Below are positions 30,961 to 40,653 of a DNA stretch of 41,346 nucleotides, one piece after another. Below the pieces are notes generated by a model. The model was not told where the DNA came from, searched no databases, and worked only from the letters and a program-made list of their open reading frames with translations. This DNA comes from a virus, in the IMG/VR virus record IMGVR_UViG_3300020433_000016, positions 1 through 41,346 of that record; one strand, given 5' to 3'. Both the position numbers and the translations under genes were made by a program. Position 1 is the first letter of the stretch. Every line of letters starts with the position of its first letter.

Positions 30961-33900
30961 AGAAGATTTTATAGGTCAGGTAAAAGAACAATACCCAGCT
31001 TATAAAGATATAGATGATGATGAGTTATATAACTCACTTATAGAACAATATCCAGACTATAAAGATTATATACAGGAAAGCCCTGTTCCTGCAGCACCTG
31101 CAGGTCAAGATGCGGACCTATATAACGATACTGCTGAATCACTTTTAGAAAAAGGTTTAGCACAAGTAAATACTCCCCCACTTGATGAGTTTGTTGACTC
31201 TGATTTAGATGCACCAACACAAAACTTCAAAATATTATCTGGTAATGGCTTGTTTGATTTTCAGCAATACAGAACATTAAACTATGATGACTATAAGGCT
31301 GCTCAAGATAAATATGCAAAAGACATGAATGTCTATGAAAACAATGTATTTAAAGGTGATGGATTGAGTGTTTTAGATGATGAGTCTATAGAGCTACAAT
31401 ACAAAACTTTCAAAGACCAGGGAGTTTTGAGAAAAACAGCAGAAGCTGAAGATGTTAGTTTAGATCAATTTAAAATAGATACCAAAGAAAGAAATCAAGC
31501 TGATATAAAGAAAAGAATAGATTTATTTAAAGATAATGATGAGACTGTTTTTTTTAGAAGAAAGAATGGTAGATTTTCATATGGTAAAATAAAAGAGTCA
31601 AACTTAGATGATGCGGAAAACAAAAGTGTTACTATTACATTAACTAATGGTAATGATATAAATGTAAATCTAGAAGATGTTGCATCAATTAATAATTATC
31701 AAAGAACAGTAGATAATCTTACTAAAGTTTGGAAAGATATATCAGATAAAAGTTATCCTGAGTTTTCTAATATGGAGCCAGGACTACAATCTGTGTTGTA
31801 TAAACTTGCTTCTGAAAATGATATAGATTCTTTTGTAAAGCTATACTTATTAAATCAACCTATGCCTATGGCTGACAGCGAAAAGAATGATGAATCACCT
31901 TATGTTTTACAAGAAACAGATGAAGAGCAGAAAATTTATAACTTAAGTATTGGACCTTACTTTGAAAATTTAGAAAGCGTAAAAGAAGTTTTATCAGATT
32001 ATTATTATAACATTGATACAAGAACTATAAATGGTGAAAAAGAATATTACTTTGAACATTTAAGACCTAAAAACTTTGATGTAAAAAATAAAGCTACAGT
32101 AACAGAAAACCTAATGGACTCTGTCGCTGAGGAATTGCAAAGAAAAATTGATACAAATGACGTTACCTCATCTGTTGTTAATGTGCAAGTTGTAAACCCA
32201 CAAGAGTATAAAACAGTTAAAGATGCTAATGTAAGACCTGATGTTTTATTGAACAATGAAATGATAAGAAAAGGTCAAAAGTTGTTTAACGATATAAAAA
32301 GCTATTCACCGCAATATATGCTTCTAGAAACATTAGAAGACTTTCAATCTAGAAACTATAAAGAATATTTAAAAGAGGATAATAAAACATTTGAAGGCAA
32401 TGTTGAAGGTATAGAAGATGGCAAGCTTCACTCTGATGATGTGCAATTTATAAATAACGTAAATAAAGAAGGGTTTGCAGTAAACAAAAAATACGGTATT
32501 GAATTATCTAATCTAGATAATACGCTACCTTTGACATTTGATTTAGCAGTTAATAGACCTAAAGAGTTTAAAGATAGAGTTGACAATGCATTCAAAATGT
32601 ATGGTAATGTAAAAAATAAAGATGATGTTAATTTTTCTACACTAGACCATGTTACTTTTGAGCAAGATGGCTCAGTACGTTTTCGTGGAACCTGGGTATT
32701 ACATCCAGTTATAAAGAAAAATGATAACTTTCCAAAAGATATATTTTTAGGCAACAGTTTAACAGGTCAAAGATATTTAGATGGTGAAGATGAGAAGATT
32801 GCAAACCCACTCACACTTACAACTCCTCTTTCATTTTATGGATCAACAGAAGAATCAGAGAAAAAATTCAAAGAAGATATAGTAGCAAAGCAAATACAGG
32901 CAAATACAACAACAGTTTTAGGAGTAGAAGTTGATTTTTTAGATATTGCAAGAGCAGTTTCAGGTACAGGTATATCGAATTTAATATATGGCGGCAAATC
33001 AAGTCCACATTTTTATGGTATTGAAGGAACTGAAAGTATTGCAAGTGAAGGAGATTTTAAATATCAAGTACCTGGTTTATCAGGAAAAGATGCAACTACT
33101 TTAAAAACAGATGGCGATTTATGGTACTGGGAGTTTATACCTGATGATAAAGAATTAGCTGCAGAGATTGTTGTTTCTGAAGAAAAAAGTTCATTGAAAA
33201 GAGTAATGGATGTTGGTTTAGATATGGAAAGCTACATTCGTTCTGGTTTTGCTGGAGCATCTGAATTTGCAGCATCGACTGTTACTTTTCCTTTAGCAGG
33301 TTTGGTGGGTATAGGTGGACTTGCAGTTAATAGGTCTAGTTATGATTCGTTTACAGAAACATACAATAAAAAAGTGTCTGCTAGTATGCAAAAAGTTATG
33401 AGACCTGTTGTTTCAGATGCTGGTGGTCAGTATGCTTTAGAAACTTTATTTACACCTATAACTTATTCAATTGATGCTATACATTCAGCAGGAGATGCAA
33501 TTACAAATTATACAGGTAATAGGTTTGTAGGAGATACAGCTTCTATTTTAGGGGAAACTGCACTGTTTGTTTTGATTGGTAAAAGTGCTAGAGGTGGATA
33601 TAATGTGGGAAAGAAATATATATCATCACCTAAAAAGATTGATCCGTATACTGGTAAGTCATCTAGAGAATATACTGTTAATAATGCTACGACAGATTTT
33701 ATGGAAGCTTTTAATAAAAAAAGTTGGCTACGAAACCAATTGTCAATAGGTACAACTGTTTTACTTGATAAAGCTTATGTTAAATATTTTCAACCATTTA
33801 AATATGAATTATTAAAAACACCATTAGCTGAGTCTATTGCTAAAGGTTTTAAGGTTGATTTAAAAAAGAATTTTGCTTTAGTAAAGTCTGATTTTCCAGT

Positions 33901-36900
33901 TAAAGGTGCAAATAAAATACAAGAAACTGTCTTTACTTTAGGACCTCCACATTTCCAAGTCTTGCCTAATTTTACTTTTAAAGCTGGCAAACTAACAAAA
34001 GAATTTAAATTTAAGAAGTATAGGCTACCACACTATAAAGTAAAGGTTGATAAGTATTTTACAGATATGAAAATGCCTGAAATATTTGCTGATTTTGCAT
34101 CAATAAATTATAGAGATTTTAGAACAAAATGGGGTCCTGATTTCAAACGAAATAAAATACCTATGGAGCAAGTTACAAAATGGCAGCCAGCATTTTTGAA
34201 AGATAAAAAGTTTGCAGGCTATGAAAAAAAGCAAGCAAGTTATTTAGAGCAATCAAAATATTCTAGGCTAGCAGATATAACTGATGAAATGTTTAATAAA
34301 AAATATCCAAGTAATGTAAAGCATGTCCCAATACCTACATCAGAAATAGCAAGAACTACACATTTAGAGCTTACTCCTAAAAAAGATGGTGTTGATGTTG
34401 TGGTTTCAAACAAACAAACAAAAAAAGAATATAAGCAAAAATATGATAACATGGATGATGCAGTTAGTGCTTTGAACTTTTTAAATCGTAACATAGCAAC
34501 TAAAGCTACAATATTTAAAAATGCAATAAGTTTTAATCATAATGCTAGTGTTAATGGATTTTTACAAAACCCAAATCTTAAAAACTACATGTTTTTTAAA
34601 GACAAAAATATATATGATAATAAAGTATCTAACCTTGATAGAACCACAATATCTAGTATTACTGTTCCAGAAGCAACACCACAAGTAGTGTTTGACATAT
34701 CAAATCAAATTATTACATCAAATCAAAAACTATTTGATAAGTATGCAGAAAATATGATTGTTACTGTTGACAAAGTGCAGGGCGGTTTAAAAATAAATGC
34801 AGAATTATTAACATCAATAGACAATAGACCTAATGTATTAAAGTTTGCACAAGCTAACAATTCAAGGTTAGTAGATGGCAATAATAATGTGGTTGCAGAA
34901 GCATCTTCTGATATGCATAATTTAAATAAAGACAAGTTAGATGCTAGAATAAAATCTTTGATCAAAGGTAAAGATATTAACATAGATATACCAACTGAAT
35001 TTGAAATACTTTACAATAAAAAGAGGCAAATAAATCAAAAAATAAATAAAGCTATATTAGAAATAGAAAAACTAAAAAGTAGTTTAGATAAATCTAAAGG
35101 CAATGATGCAAAAATATATCAGAGCCAGATAGATGGGTTTGACGAATTACTTGATGGTTTGTATAAAAGCAGAGATGAAATTAATAATGCATTATCTACT
35201 GGTGCTGTAGATATAACAAAACTGTATAGCGGAAATTTTAAAAACAGAAAAGTAACTAATATAGCATTTAATAAAGATAGCGATAAAATATACAGCAAAA
35301 TACAACCTAACAGCCCAAGAGAGTTTGCTGCAAAACTTGACCCTGAGTTATACCGTTCTTTAATGAAGAAGAAAAAATATAAAGAAAGAGATTGGCAAGT
35401 TTCAACACAGTTAATACAAGCATATTTGAAGAAAAATCCTGCTGAATTTGAAAATGCAAAGTACATAGTTTATAATAGAAATGATAATAAAAATGTTGTT
35501 ACGCCTGAGTTTTACAATATTGAAAATGGTAAATACTATAGCCCTGATAAAAATGTTGCACAATTATATGCAAATCAATCTGGTAAAAACAGAGAGTTTA
35601 TAGATGTTCCAGAGATACAAAATAAATATTCATTAGCTGAACCTGTAAAAAAAGTAGAGCCTGTGAAAACAAACCAAAGTAGGTGGGAAGATGATGTTGA
35701 AATTTTAGGTGAGCCAGGTCAAAATTCTATTGCAGTACCGAGAAGTTTAGATTCAGGGATTAAAACTAAAGATGGCATAAAATCTATACCTGTTAAAGAT
35801 ATAGATAAAATTGTTCCTGTTAGAGAATTAATTGAAAAAAGAAAACCTGTGAGCAAAGACGGTAAGAAAATAATAGGTCCATTAAAAAAATTAAAATCAG
35901 AAAAAGGCATAGTTTATCATGTTACTGAAACAAAAAATGTTCCAAGTATAAAAAAGCAAGGTTTAATTGTTGACCCTACAAGAAAACCATTATGGTTAAA
36001 ACAAGGAAACATGAAAGGTTATGGTAAGGGAGAAATATTTGCTTTTACAGACATTAATGATGCATTAAAATGGTCATCAAAAATGAATCTTGATTTACAA
36101 ATTCCTTTAGATAATATGTCTATTGTGCAAATAAAAAAAGACCCACAGTTGACAAAAAGAAAAGCAACTGTAAAAAAAGCTACACCTGCACCAAAGAAAA
36201 TAGCAAAAGTTGTTGATCAAACTAAAAAGAAGATGATTGAATTAAAGCCAGAACAGCTTGCTGAGCTAAGTTTAGAGGCACAAATAGGTTACTTGAGAGC
36301 TCAAGAAACATCTTTATTAAATAAAATACAGAAAAAATTTACCACAAAAGAGCTAGACAAACTAGGCTCAGGTTTTATAAACGACAAAAAAGTAACACAA
36401 TCTGAAAGAAAATTGTTTTCAAATATTACACAGACCATACAAAGAACAGAAAGACTTAGAAAACAAAAAATAGATAATGATGAGCTATTTAGCTGGTATA
36501 AACCTGGCACAGGTAATCAAAAGATATTAGTAAAAATGCCTATAGAAATAAGAGTATCTATAGATGGACTAGCTGCACCAGAAAAAAAGATTGCATCTAT
36601 GAGAGCAAAATTAAGCACTCTTGAGCCAGATACATATGACTTCTACTTTCAAGAAGCTTTGATAAAAAAAGAAAAAAAGAACTATGATGAATATCATAGA
36701 GAAAATATCACAGGTATTATAGAAGGTCTTAAATTATCTATTAAAGAGTATAGAGCAGATTTAAAAGCTTTGAAGTCAGGTGCTTTGAAACTTACATCAG
36801 CAGAGCAAAAACTAAGAATTGATGCATCAAAAAAAGCACAAAAGCTATTAGTGCAGTTTGAAGAAATAAGAAGAAAGAAAACACCTCTATATGACATGAG

Positions 36901-39900
36901 GATTACATCTGAATTAGTTCCTGGTATGAGAATACTTTTAGATAAATTTGATAGAATGAGCAAGTATTTTAAGGCTAAAAAAGAACCAGTACAGTTTTCA
37001 CCAGAACAAATAGATTTTTTAGTAAATCAAAGAGGTTTTACTAGACCTTTTGATGGTGGACATACTACAGGTGATGCAACATTTATTACCGATAATTTAT
37101 ATAGAAGGGCAGCCGATGCATACAATGGAACAGAAGCAAAAATAGCAAAAGAATTAAAGTTTGCAGAAAAATTAGATAACAAAGTTAAGACAATCCAAGA
37201 AGCTTGGGACATAAATACTTACATAGAAATGAATCTTTTACTCAAAAGAACACAGATTGCAAAAGGTTTAGTTGTTCCTGATGCCCTAAAAAATGGTAAT
37301 CCATATATAAAAGGCGATACATATACTGCTTTTGTGCAAAGAATGAAGAAGAACAAAAAAGGATTACAAGTAGCCAAAGAGCTTTCTAAAAAATATGAAG
37401 ATTTAAGAATGCAAATAAATCAATCATTAAGTCTTGTTGGCAGGCAAGAGTATATACAGTTTTTAGAGAGCTATATACCACACTATTGGGATTTACGAGG
37501 TGATGTAACATTTAAAAACTTTATAGACAATATAAAAGGTGTTGGTCCAAAAGATAGAAAAATGTCTGAGTTTGAGTCTCGCATGAGAACAGGTACACAA
37601 CAATTTAAAAAGAGAATTATACCAACATATGCAGATGGGATAGCTCTTGGACTAAAACCAAAGATACTAAAGCTTGGTGAAACTTATGCAAAGTATGCCG
37701 AGACTAATCTTATTGTTGCAAGAAATCAATTTTTACTAGATCAAATAAGAACTAGCTTAGATGAGTTTGGTAATCCTGTAGCGTATACACCTAAAGAATT
37801 ATCTAATGTACAAAAATCTTTACAGGACAAATTAAATCTAGCAGTAGAAAGTCGTGTAGACAAAAAGAATAGAGATAATATTCAAGCAGAAATAGAATAT
37901 TTTAATGATAAAAACTTTAAAGAATTCAATAGTGATTACATTCTAAGAATGAATGAGCCAGGTAAAAAATACAGAGCAGCATCTCCTAATAAAAAGATTT
38001 TAATTAGAAATGATTTTGCAAAGATACTAGGCCCTATACTACCACAAAATAAAATGTTCAACAATAAATATGTTAGAAGTTTGTATGTATTAAATAATAC
38101 ACAGAGAAGTGCATTTTTTACTTTATCATTCTTTCACTATGGTACATTGGCAGAAAGTGCAATAACAACTATGGCTAGATTAAAAAATCCTTTAGCTGGT
38201 CTTATAGCTATAGGCGAGTTTAACCCAAAACCAAGGGGCGTTCCTTTTACAAAAATATTAAAAAGTCCAAGGATGTCACCTTTCCAATTTAGATATTCGT
38301 TAGGTAAAAAAATATTAGATACTGAATTTTATGAAGAAATGGTTGGTGCTGGTATGGCAAGAGATGTATCAAAAATAGATTATCAGCATAGATACTTTAC
38401 AGGATTTATCGAAAAAACAATTAGAGATATACAGTTTGGAAGACTATCTGATTTTAAACTTTTAAACAATACTGCTATGACAAGTTTATTAAAGTTAGCT
38501 AATTTTCCATTAAAAAAACTTAATGAACATTTATGGACAACTTATCACCCAGCCTTGAAAATTGCATCTGCAAGCTATTGGTATAATGATTTTATAAAAC
38601 AATATCCAGATTTAGACCCATATGTTGCTAAAGCTGTAGTAGCAGAATTTGTTAACAACAGTTTTGGAGGTCAAGGACAATTTCAAATTCCAATAAGCAA
38701 AACTAAAGAATGGTTTAATAATGCTAGATTTAGGTCTGCTGCTGGATTTATTTTGCTTGCTCCTGACTGGACATATTCTGTACAAAATCAGTTTTGGAAT
38801 GCTTTTGGTAGAAGCAAAAAGTGGGATAGATATTATGGAACAGATTTGTATAGAAAATTGAGCAATAGACTTTACAGAAGAAACATTGCATATGGTGCTT
38901 TTACACTAGCATGGTTAATTGAGTTAACTAATTGGTCTTTAAATTACTATTTAGAAGGTAAAGAAGATGAATATGAGTTATTCGGAGATGGTTTGTTTCA
39001 CATAAAAGCAGATGCATGGAATAAATTTTTATATGAAAAAGCATTACCTGCTTTAGGTGCATCAGATGATACAAAGGTACCTTATTTTGCACCAGAGTCT
39101 ATCAAAACAGACTATGCAAAAGCTAAAGAAAAACAAAGAGTCATTAACTTTGCTAAACAGTTTAAAGAAGTTGCTGAACCTCTATCAAGTTTATTAAATA
39201 TACCATTTAATTTAACTTTAGGTAATAATATAGATGCTGTTGGTAGAAACTTTGCTGACATGACATTACAACAAAGAGATATTTTTACTGCAAAAGTAAG
39301 TCCTATTTTAAGAACTGTAGGCGAATTAAGCTTGAACTTTTTCCTTGATCAGAAAAATTTAAGTTTTCCTAAACAACCAGGACAAATATTAATAGATTCT
39401 TTTACACCTATATCATTTAGGCAAGACGGTCAAAGCTTTTTAAATACATTTCCTATAAAACAAAAACTTAGTTTATTCAATGCTAGAAAAAGAATGGACA
39501 ATCTAACCAAGCTTTATTATGATGAACAAGCTGAGTTTGATTTGTTTAATAAATATGGTGGTGGATATGCTAAAAACTACAGTGCAAAACAATTTTTGGC
39601 AAACAAACATGAGTTGTATGAAGATTTAATTAAAGTAATAAAGAAATCTAATCCTAAATTTAAAAGCAAAACAGAAATTAATGCTGCATGGAATAGAGCT
39701 GAAAAAGATTTATTTAAACAATTCAATAAAGAATTTAATCCTAAAGTATTTGGCAACTCTTACTCTAAAATAAGTGTAGAAAAATTAACTGACTTGGCAT
39801 ATAAACTAGCTAGGCTGCATAACAGCAGACTTGATTTATACGAATATTTAAATAAAAGAGGATTTACAATTGGGTACGAAGAAGGGTATGAACAGTACTC

Positions 39901-40084
39901 TAAATTACTTGATGATTTATATAGAGACCTAGACGGTAAAGATATTTATCCTTTACATAGAGCAAAGCTACCGACAAGATTTGGCAATGAAAAAGAATTT
40001 TTATGGTGGCAGAAAAACTTCAAGTATTATTTAACTGAAGAAGCTAAAAAACAGATAGTATTGGATTATTTAGAAGAAGATTAG
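30947..40084 (+). CDS. Giant internal virion/ejection protein, 3045 aa
   Basis: One uninterrupted frame covering 22% of the genome. N-terminus with two related segments (KEQYPAYKDIDDDELYNSLI and EQYPDYKDY). Possible membrane segments lie near 766-795 (FPLAGLVGIGGLAV) and 865-878. A coiled coil is likely at about 1355-1415. Around 1650-1745 a compact domain starts GIVYHVTETKNVPSIKKQGL and continues EIFAFTDINDALKWSSKMN. The C-terminal third has AFFTLSFFHYGTLAES near 2390 and AAGFILLAPDWTYSVQNQFW near 2600, resembling the LPD38-type domain of large polyvalent phage proteins. No lytic transglycosylase motif was seen. Probably ejected with the DNA to form a conduit or act in the host. Confidence 0.65.
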   Translation: MKLSKEDFIGQVKEQYPAYKDIDDDELYNSLIEQYPDYKDYIQESPVPAAPAGQDADLYNDTAESLLEKGLAQVNTPPLDEFVDSDLDAPTQNFKILSGNGLFDFQQYRTLNYDDYKAAQDKYAKDMNVYENNVFKGDGLSVLDDESIELQYKTFKDQGVLRKTAEAEDVSLDQFKIDTKERNQADIKKRIDLFKDNDETVFFRRKNGRFSYGKIKESNLDDAENKSVTITLTNGNDINVNLEDVASINNYQRTVDNLTKVWKDISDKSYPEFSNMEPGLQSVLYKLASENDIDSFVKLYLLNQPMPMADSEKNDESPYVLQETDEEQKIYNLSIGPYFENLESVKEVLSDYYYNIDTRTINGEKEYYFEHLRPKNFDVKNKATVTENLMDSVAEELQRKIDTNDVTSSVVNVQVVNPQEYKTVKDANVRPDVLLNNEMIRKGQKLFNDIKSYSPQYMLLETLEDFQSRNYKEYLKEDNKTFEGNVEGIEDGKLHSDDVQFINNVNKEGFAVNKKYGIELSNLDNTLPLTFDLAVNRPKEFKDRVDNAFKMYGNVKNKDDVNFSTLDHVTFEQDGSVRFRGTWVLHPVIKKNDNFPKDIFLGNSLTGQRYLDGEDEKIANPLTLTTPLSFYGSTEESEKKFKEDIVAKQIQANTTTVLGVEVDFLDIARAVSGTGISNLIYGGKSSPHFYGIEGTESIASEGDFKYQVPGLSGKDATTLKTDGDLWYWEFIPDDKELAAEIVVSEEKSSLKRVMDVGLDMESYIRSGFAGASEFAASTVTFPLAGLVGIGGLAVNRSSYDSFTETYNKKVSASMQKVMRPVVSDAGGQYALETLFTPITYSIDAIHSAGDAITNYTGNRFVGDTASILGETALFVLIGKSARGGYNVGKKYISSPKKIDPYTGKSSREYTVNNATTDFMEAFNKKSWLRNQLSIGTTVLLDKAYVKYFQPFKYELLKTPLAESIAKGFKVDLKKNFALVKSDFPVKGANKIQETVFTLGPPHFQVLPNFTFKAGKLTKEFKFKKYRLPHYKVKVDKYFTDMKMPEIFADFASINYRDFRTKWGPDFKRNKIPMEQVTKWQPAFLKDKKFAGYEKKQASYLEQSKYSRLADITDEMFNKKYPSNVKHVPIPTSEIARTTHLELTPKKDGVDVVVSNKQTKKEYKQKYDNMDDAVSALNFLNRNIATKATIFKNAISFNHNASVNGFLQNPNLKNYMFFKDKNIYDNKVSNLDRTTISSITVPEATPQVVFDISNQIITSNQKLFDKYAENMIVTVDKVQGGLKINAELLTSIDNRPNVLKFAQANNSRLVDGNNNVVAEASSDMHNLNKDKLDARIKSLIKGKDINIDIPTEFEILYNKKRQINQKINKAILEIEKLKSSLDKSKGNDAKIYQSQIDGFDELLDGLYKSRDEINNALSTGAVDITKLYSGNFKNRKVTNIAFNKDSDKIYSKIQPNSPREFAAKLDPELYRSLMKKKKYKERDWQVSTQLIQAYLKKNPAEFENAKYIVYNRNDNKNVVTPEFYNIENGKYYSPDKNVAQLYANQSGKNREFIDVPEIQNKYSLAEPVKKVEPVKTNQSRWEDDVEILGEPGQNSIAVPRSLDSGIKTKDGIKSIPVKDIDKIVPVRELIEKRKPVSKDGKKIIGPLKKLKSEKGIVYHVTETKNVPSIKKQGLIVDPTRKPLWLKQGNMKGYGKGEIFAFTDINDALKWSSKMNLDLQIPLDNMSIVQIKKDPQLTKRKATVKKATPAPKKIAKVVDQTKKKMIELKPEQLAELSLEAQIGYLRAQETSLLNKIQKKFTTKELDKLGSGFINDKKVTQSERKLFSNITQTIQRTERLRKQKIDNDELFSWYKPGTGNQKILVKMPIEIRVSIDGLAAPEKKIASMRAKLSTLEPDTYDFYFQEALIKKEKKNYDEYHRENITGIIEGLKLSIKEYRADLKALKSGALKLTSAEQKLRIDASKKAQKLLVQFEEIRRKKTPLYDMRITSELVPGMRILLDKFDRMSKYFKAKKEPVQFSPEQIDFLVNQRGFTRPFDGGHTTGDATFITDNLYRRAADAYNGTEAKIAKELKFAEKLDNKVKTIQEAWDINTYIEMNLLLKRTQIAKGLVVPDALKNGNPYIKGDTYTAFVQRMKKNKKGLQVAKELSKKYEDLRMQINQSLSLVGRQEYIQFLESYIPHYWDLRGDVTFKNFIDNIKGVGPKDRKMSEFESRMRTGTQQFKKRIIPTYADGIALGLKPKILKLGETYAKYAETNLIVARNQFLLDQIRTSLDEFGNPVAYTPKELSNVQKSLQDKLNLAVESRVDKKNRDNIQAEIEYFNDKNFKEFNSDYILRMNEPGKKYRAASPNKKILIRNDFAKILGPILPQNKMFNNKYVRSLYVLNNTQRSAFFTLSFFHYGTLAESAITTMARLKNPLAGLIAIGEFNPKPRGVPFTKILKSPRMSPFQFRYSLGKKILDTEFYEEMVGAGMARDVSKIDYQHRYFTGFIEKTIRDIQFGRLSDFKLLNNTAMTSLLKLANFPLKKLNEHLWTTYHPALKIASASYWYNDFIKQYPDLDPYVAKAVVAEFVNNSFGGQGQFQIPISKTKEWFNNARFRSAAGFILLAPDWTYSVQNQFWNAFGRSKKWDRYYGTDLYRKLSNRLYRRNIAYGAFTLAWLIELTNWSLNYYLEGKEDEYELFGDGLFHIKADAWNKFLYEKALPALGASDDTKVPYFAPESIKTDYAKAKEKQRVINFAKQFKEVAEPLSSLLNIPFNLTLGNNIDAVGRNFADMTLQQRDIFTAKVSPILRTVGELSLNFFLDQKNLSFPKQPGQILIDSFTPISFRQDGQSFLNTFPIKQKLSLFNARKRMDNLTKLYYDEQAEFDLFNKYGGGYAKNYSAKQFLANKHELYEDLIKVIKKSNPKFKSKTEINAAWNRAEKDLFKQFNKEFNPKVFGNSYSKISVEKLTDLAYKLARLHNSRLDLYEYLNKRGFTIGYEEGYEQYSKLLDDLYRDLDGKDIYPLHRAKLPTRFGNEKEFLWWQKNFKYYLTEEAKKQIVLDYLEED

Positions 40085-40157
40085 TATATTACGCTAGATT
40101 TTATAATAATTAACAAGCTCATTCGTGCACAGCCAGTGCTTAGGGCAGGAGGATAAC

Positions 40158-40652
40158 ATGGCAAAAACCAACATAAAAAAATATTCAATCCAACAAAAAC
40201 TCAACAAAATGGATGTTGATGTGATTAGCGTAGATGTTGCTGTTCAATCAAGTCAAAGTTTAGATTTAATGTATGAACCAACAGAAATACCTAATGCAGT
40301 TGCGGTTCCAGGTGGGACGTGTATCATTCAATCAGTAACTGCAAGCTTACCTTTAGACAAAAATATAACACACAATTTAGTTGTATCAGATGTAGTTACA
40401 GGATTAGGAGTTACTAAAGATAATCCTTTGGGAACTGCTGCTGATGCTGCTATAGCAGGTATACAAGGTTTTATACCAATATCTGTAGGAACTTCTTTTG
40501 GATCAGCAGACACAATTGCATCTGTATTGTCAATTGGTTTGGTTTGCAAAGCAGCTTCAGACACCACAAGTCTTTTTGTATATGGAATTCAAACTGCTAG
40601 TAACGCTATTACTGGTACTATGAATCTTAAATTTGGTATTGTAAAGGACTAA
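40158..40652 (+). CDS. Beta-rich tail or decoration protein, 164 aa
   Basis: ATG at 40158 with a perfect AGGAGGATAAC upstream; an in-frame start at 40125 lacks one. The product is all-beta in pattern (DVISVDVAVQSSQSLDLMYE, CIIQSVTASLPLDK, LFVYGIQTASNAITG), Ala/Thr/Ser-rich, no Trp, like small capsid decoration or tail-tip proteins. It stands one base before the receptor-binding gene and could form the adaptor to it. No family recognised. Confidence 0.55.
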   Translation: MAKTNIKKYSIQQKLNKMDVDVISVDVAVQSSQSLDLMYEPTEIPNAVAVPGGTCIIQSVTASLPLDKNITHNLVVSDVVTGLGVTKDNPLGTAADAAIAGIQGFIPISVGTSFGSADTIASVLSIGLVCKAASDTTSLFVYGIQTASNAITGTMNLKFGIVKD

Positions 40653-40653
40653 T

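Noticed and set aside
32047-36963. Many minus-strand open frames of 60-115 codons inside the giant protein gene
   Set aside because: Antisense shadows: no ribosome binding sites, Leu/Ser/Phe-rich composition expected from reverse translation, no gene-like overlaps.
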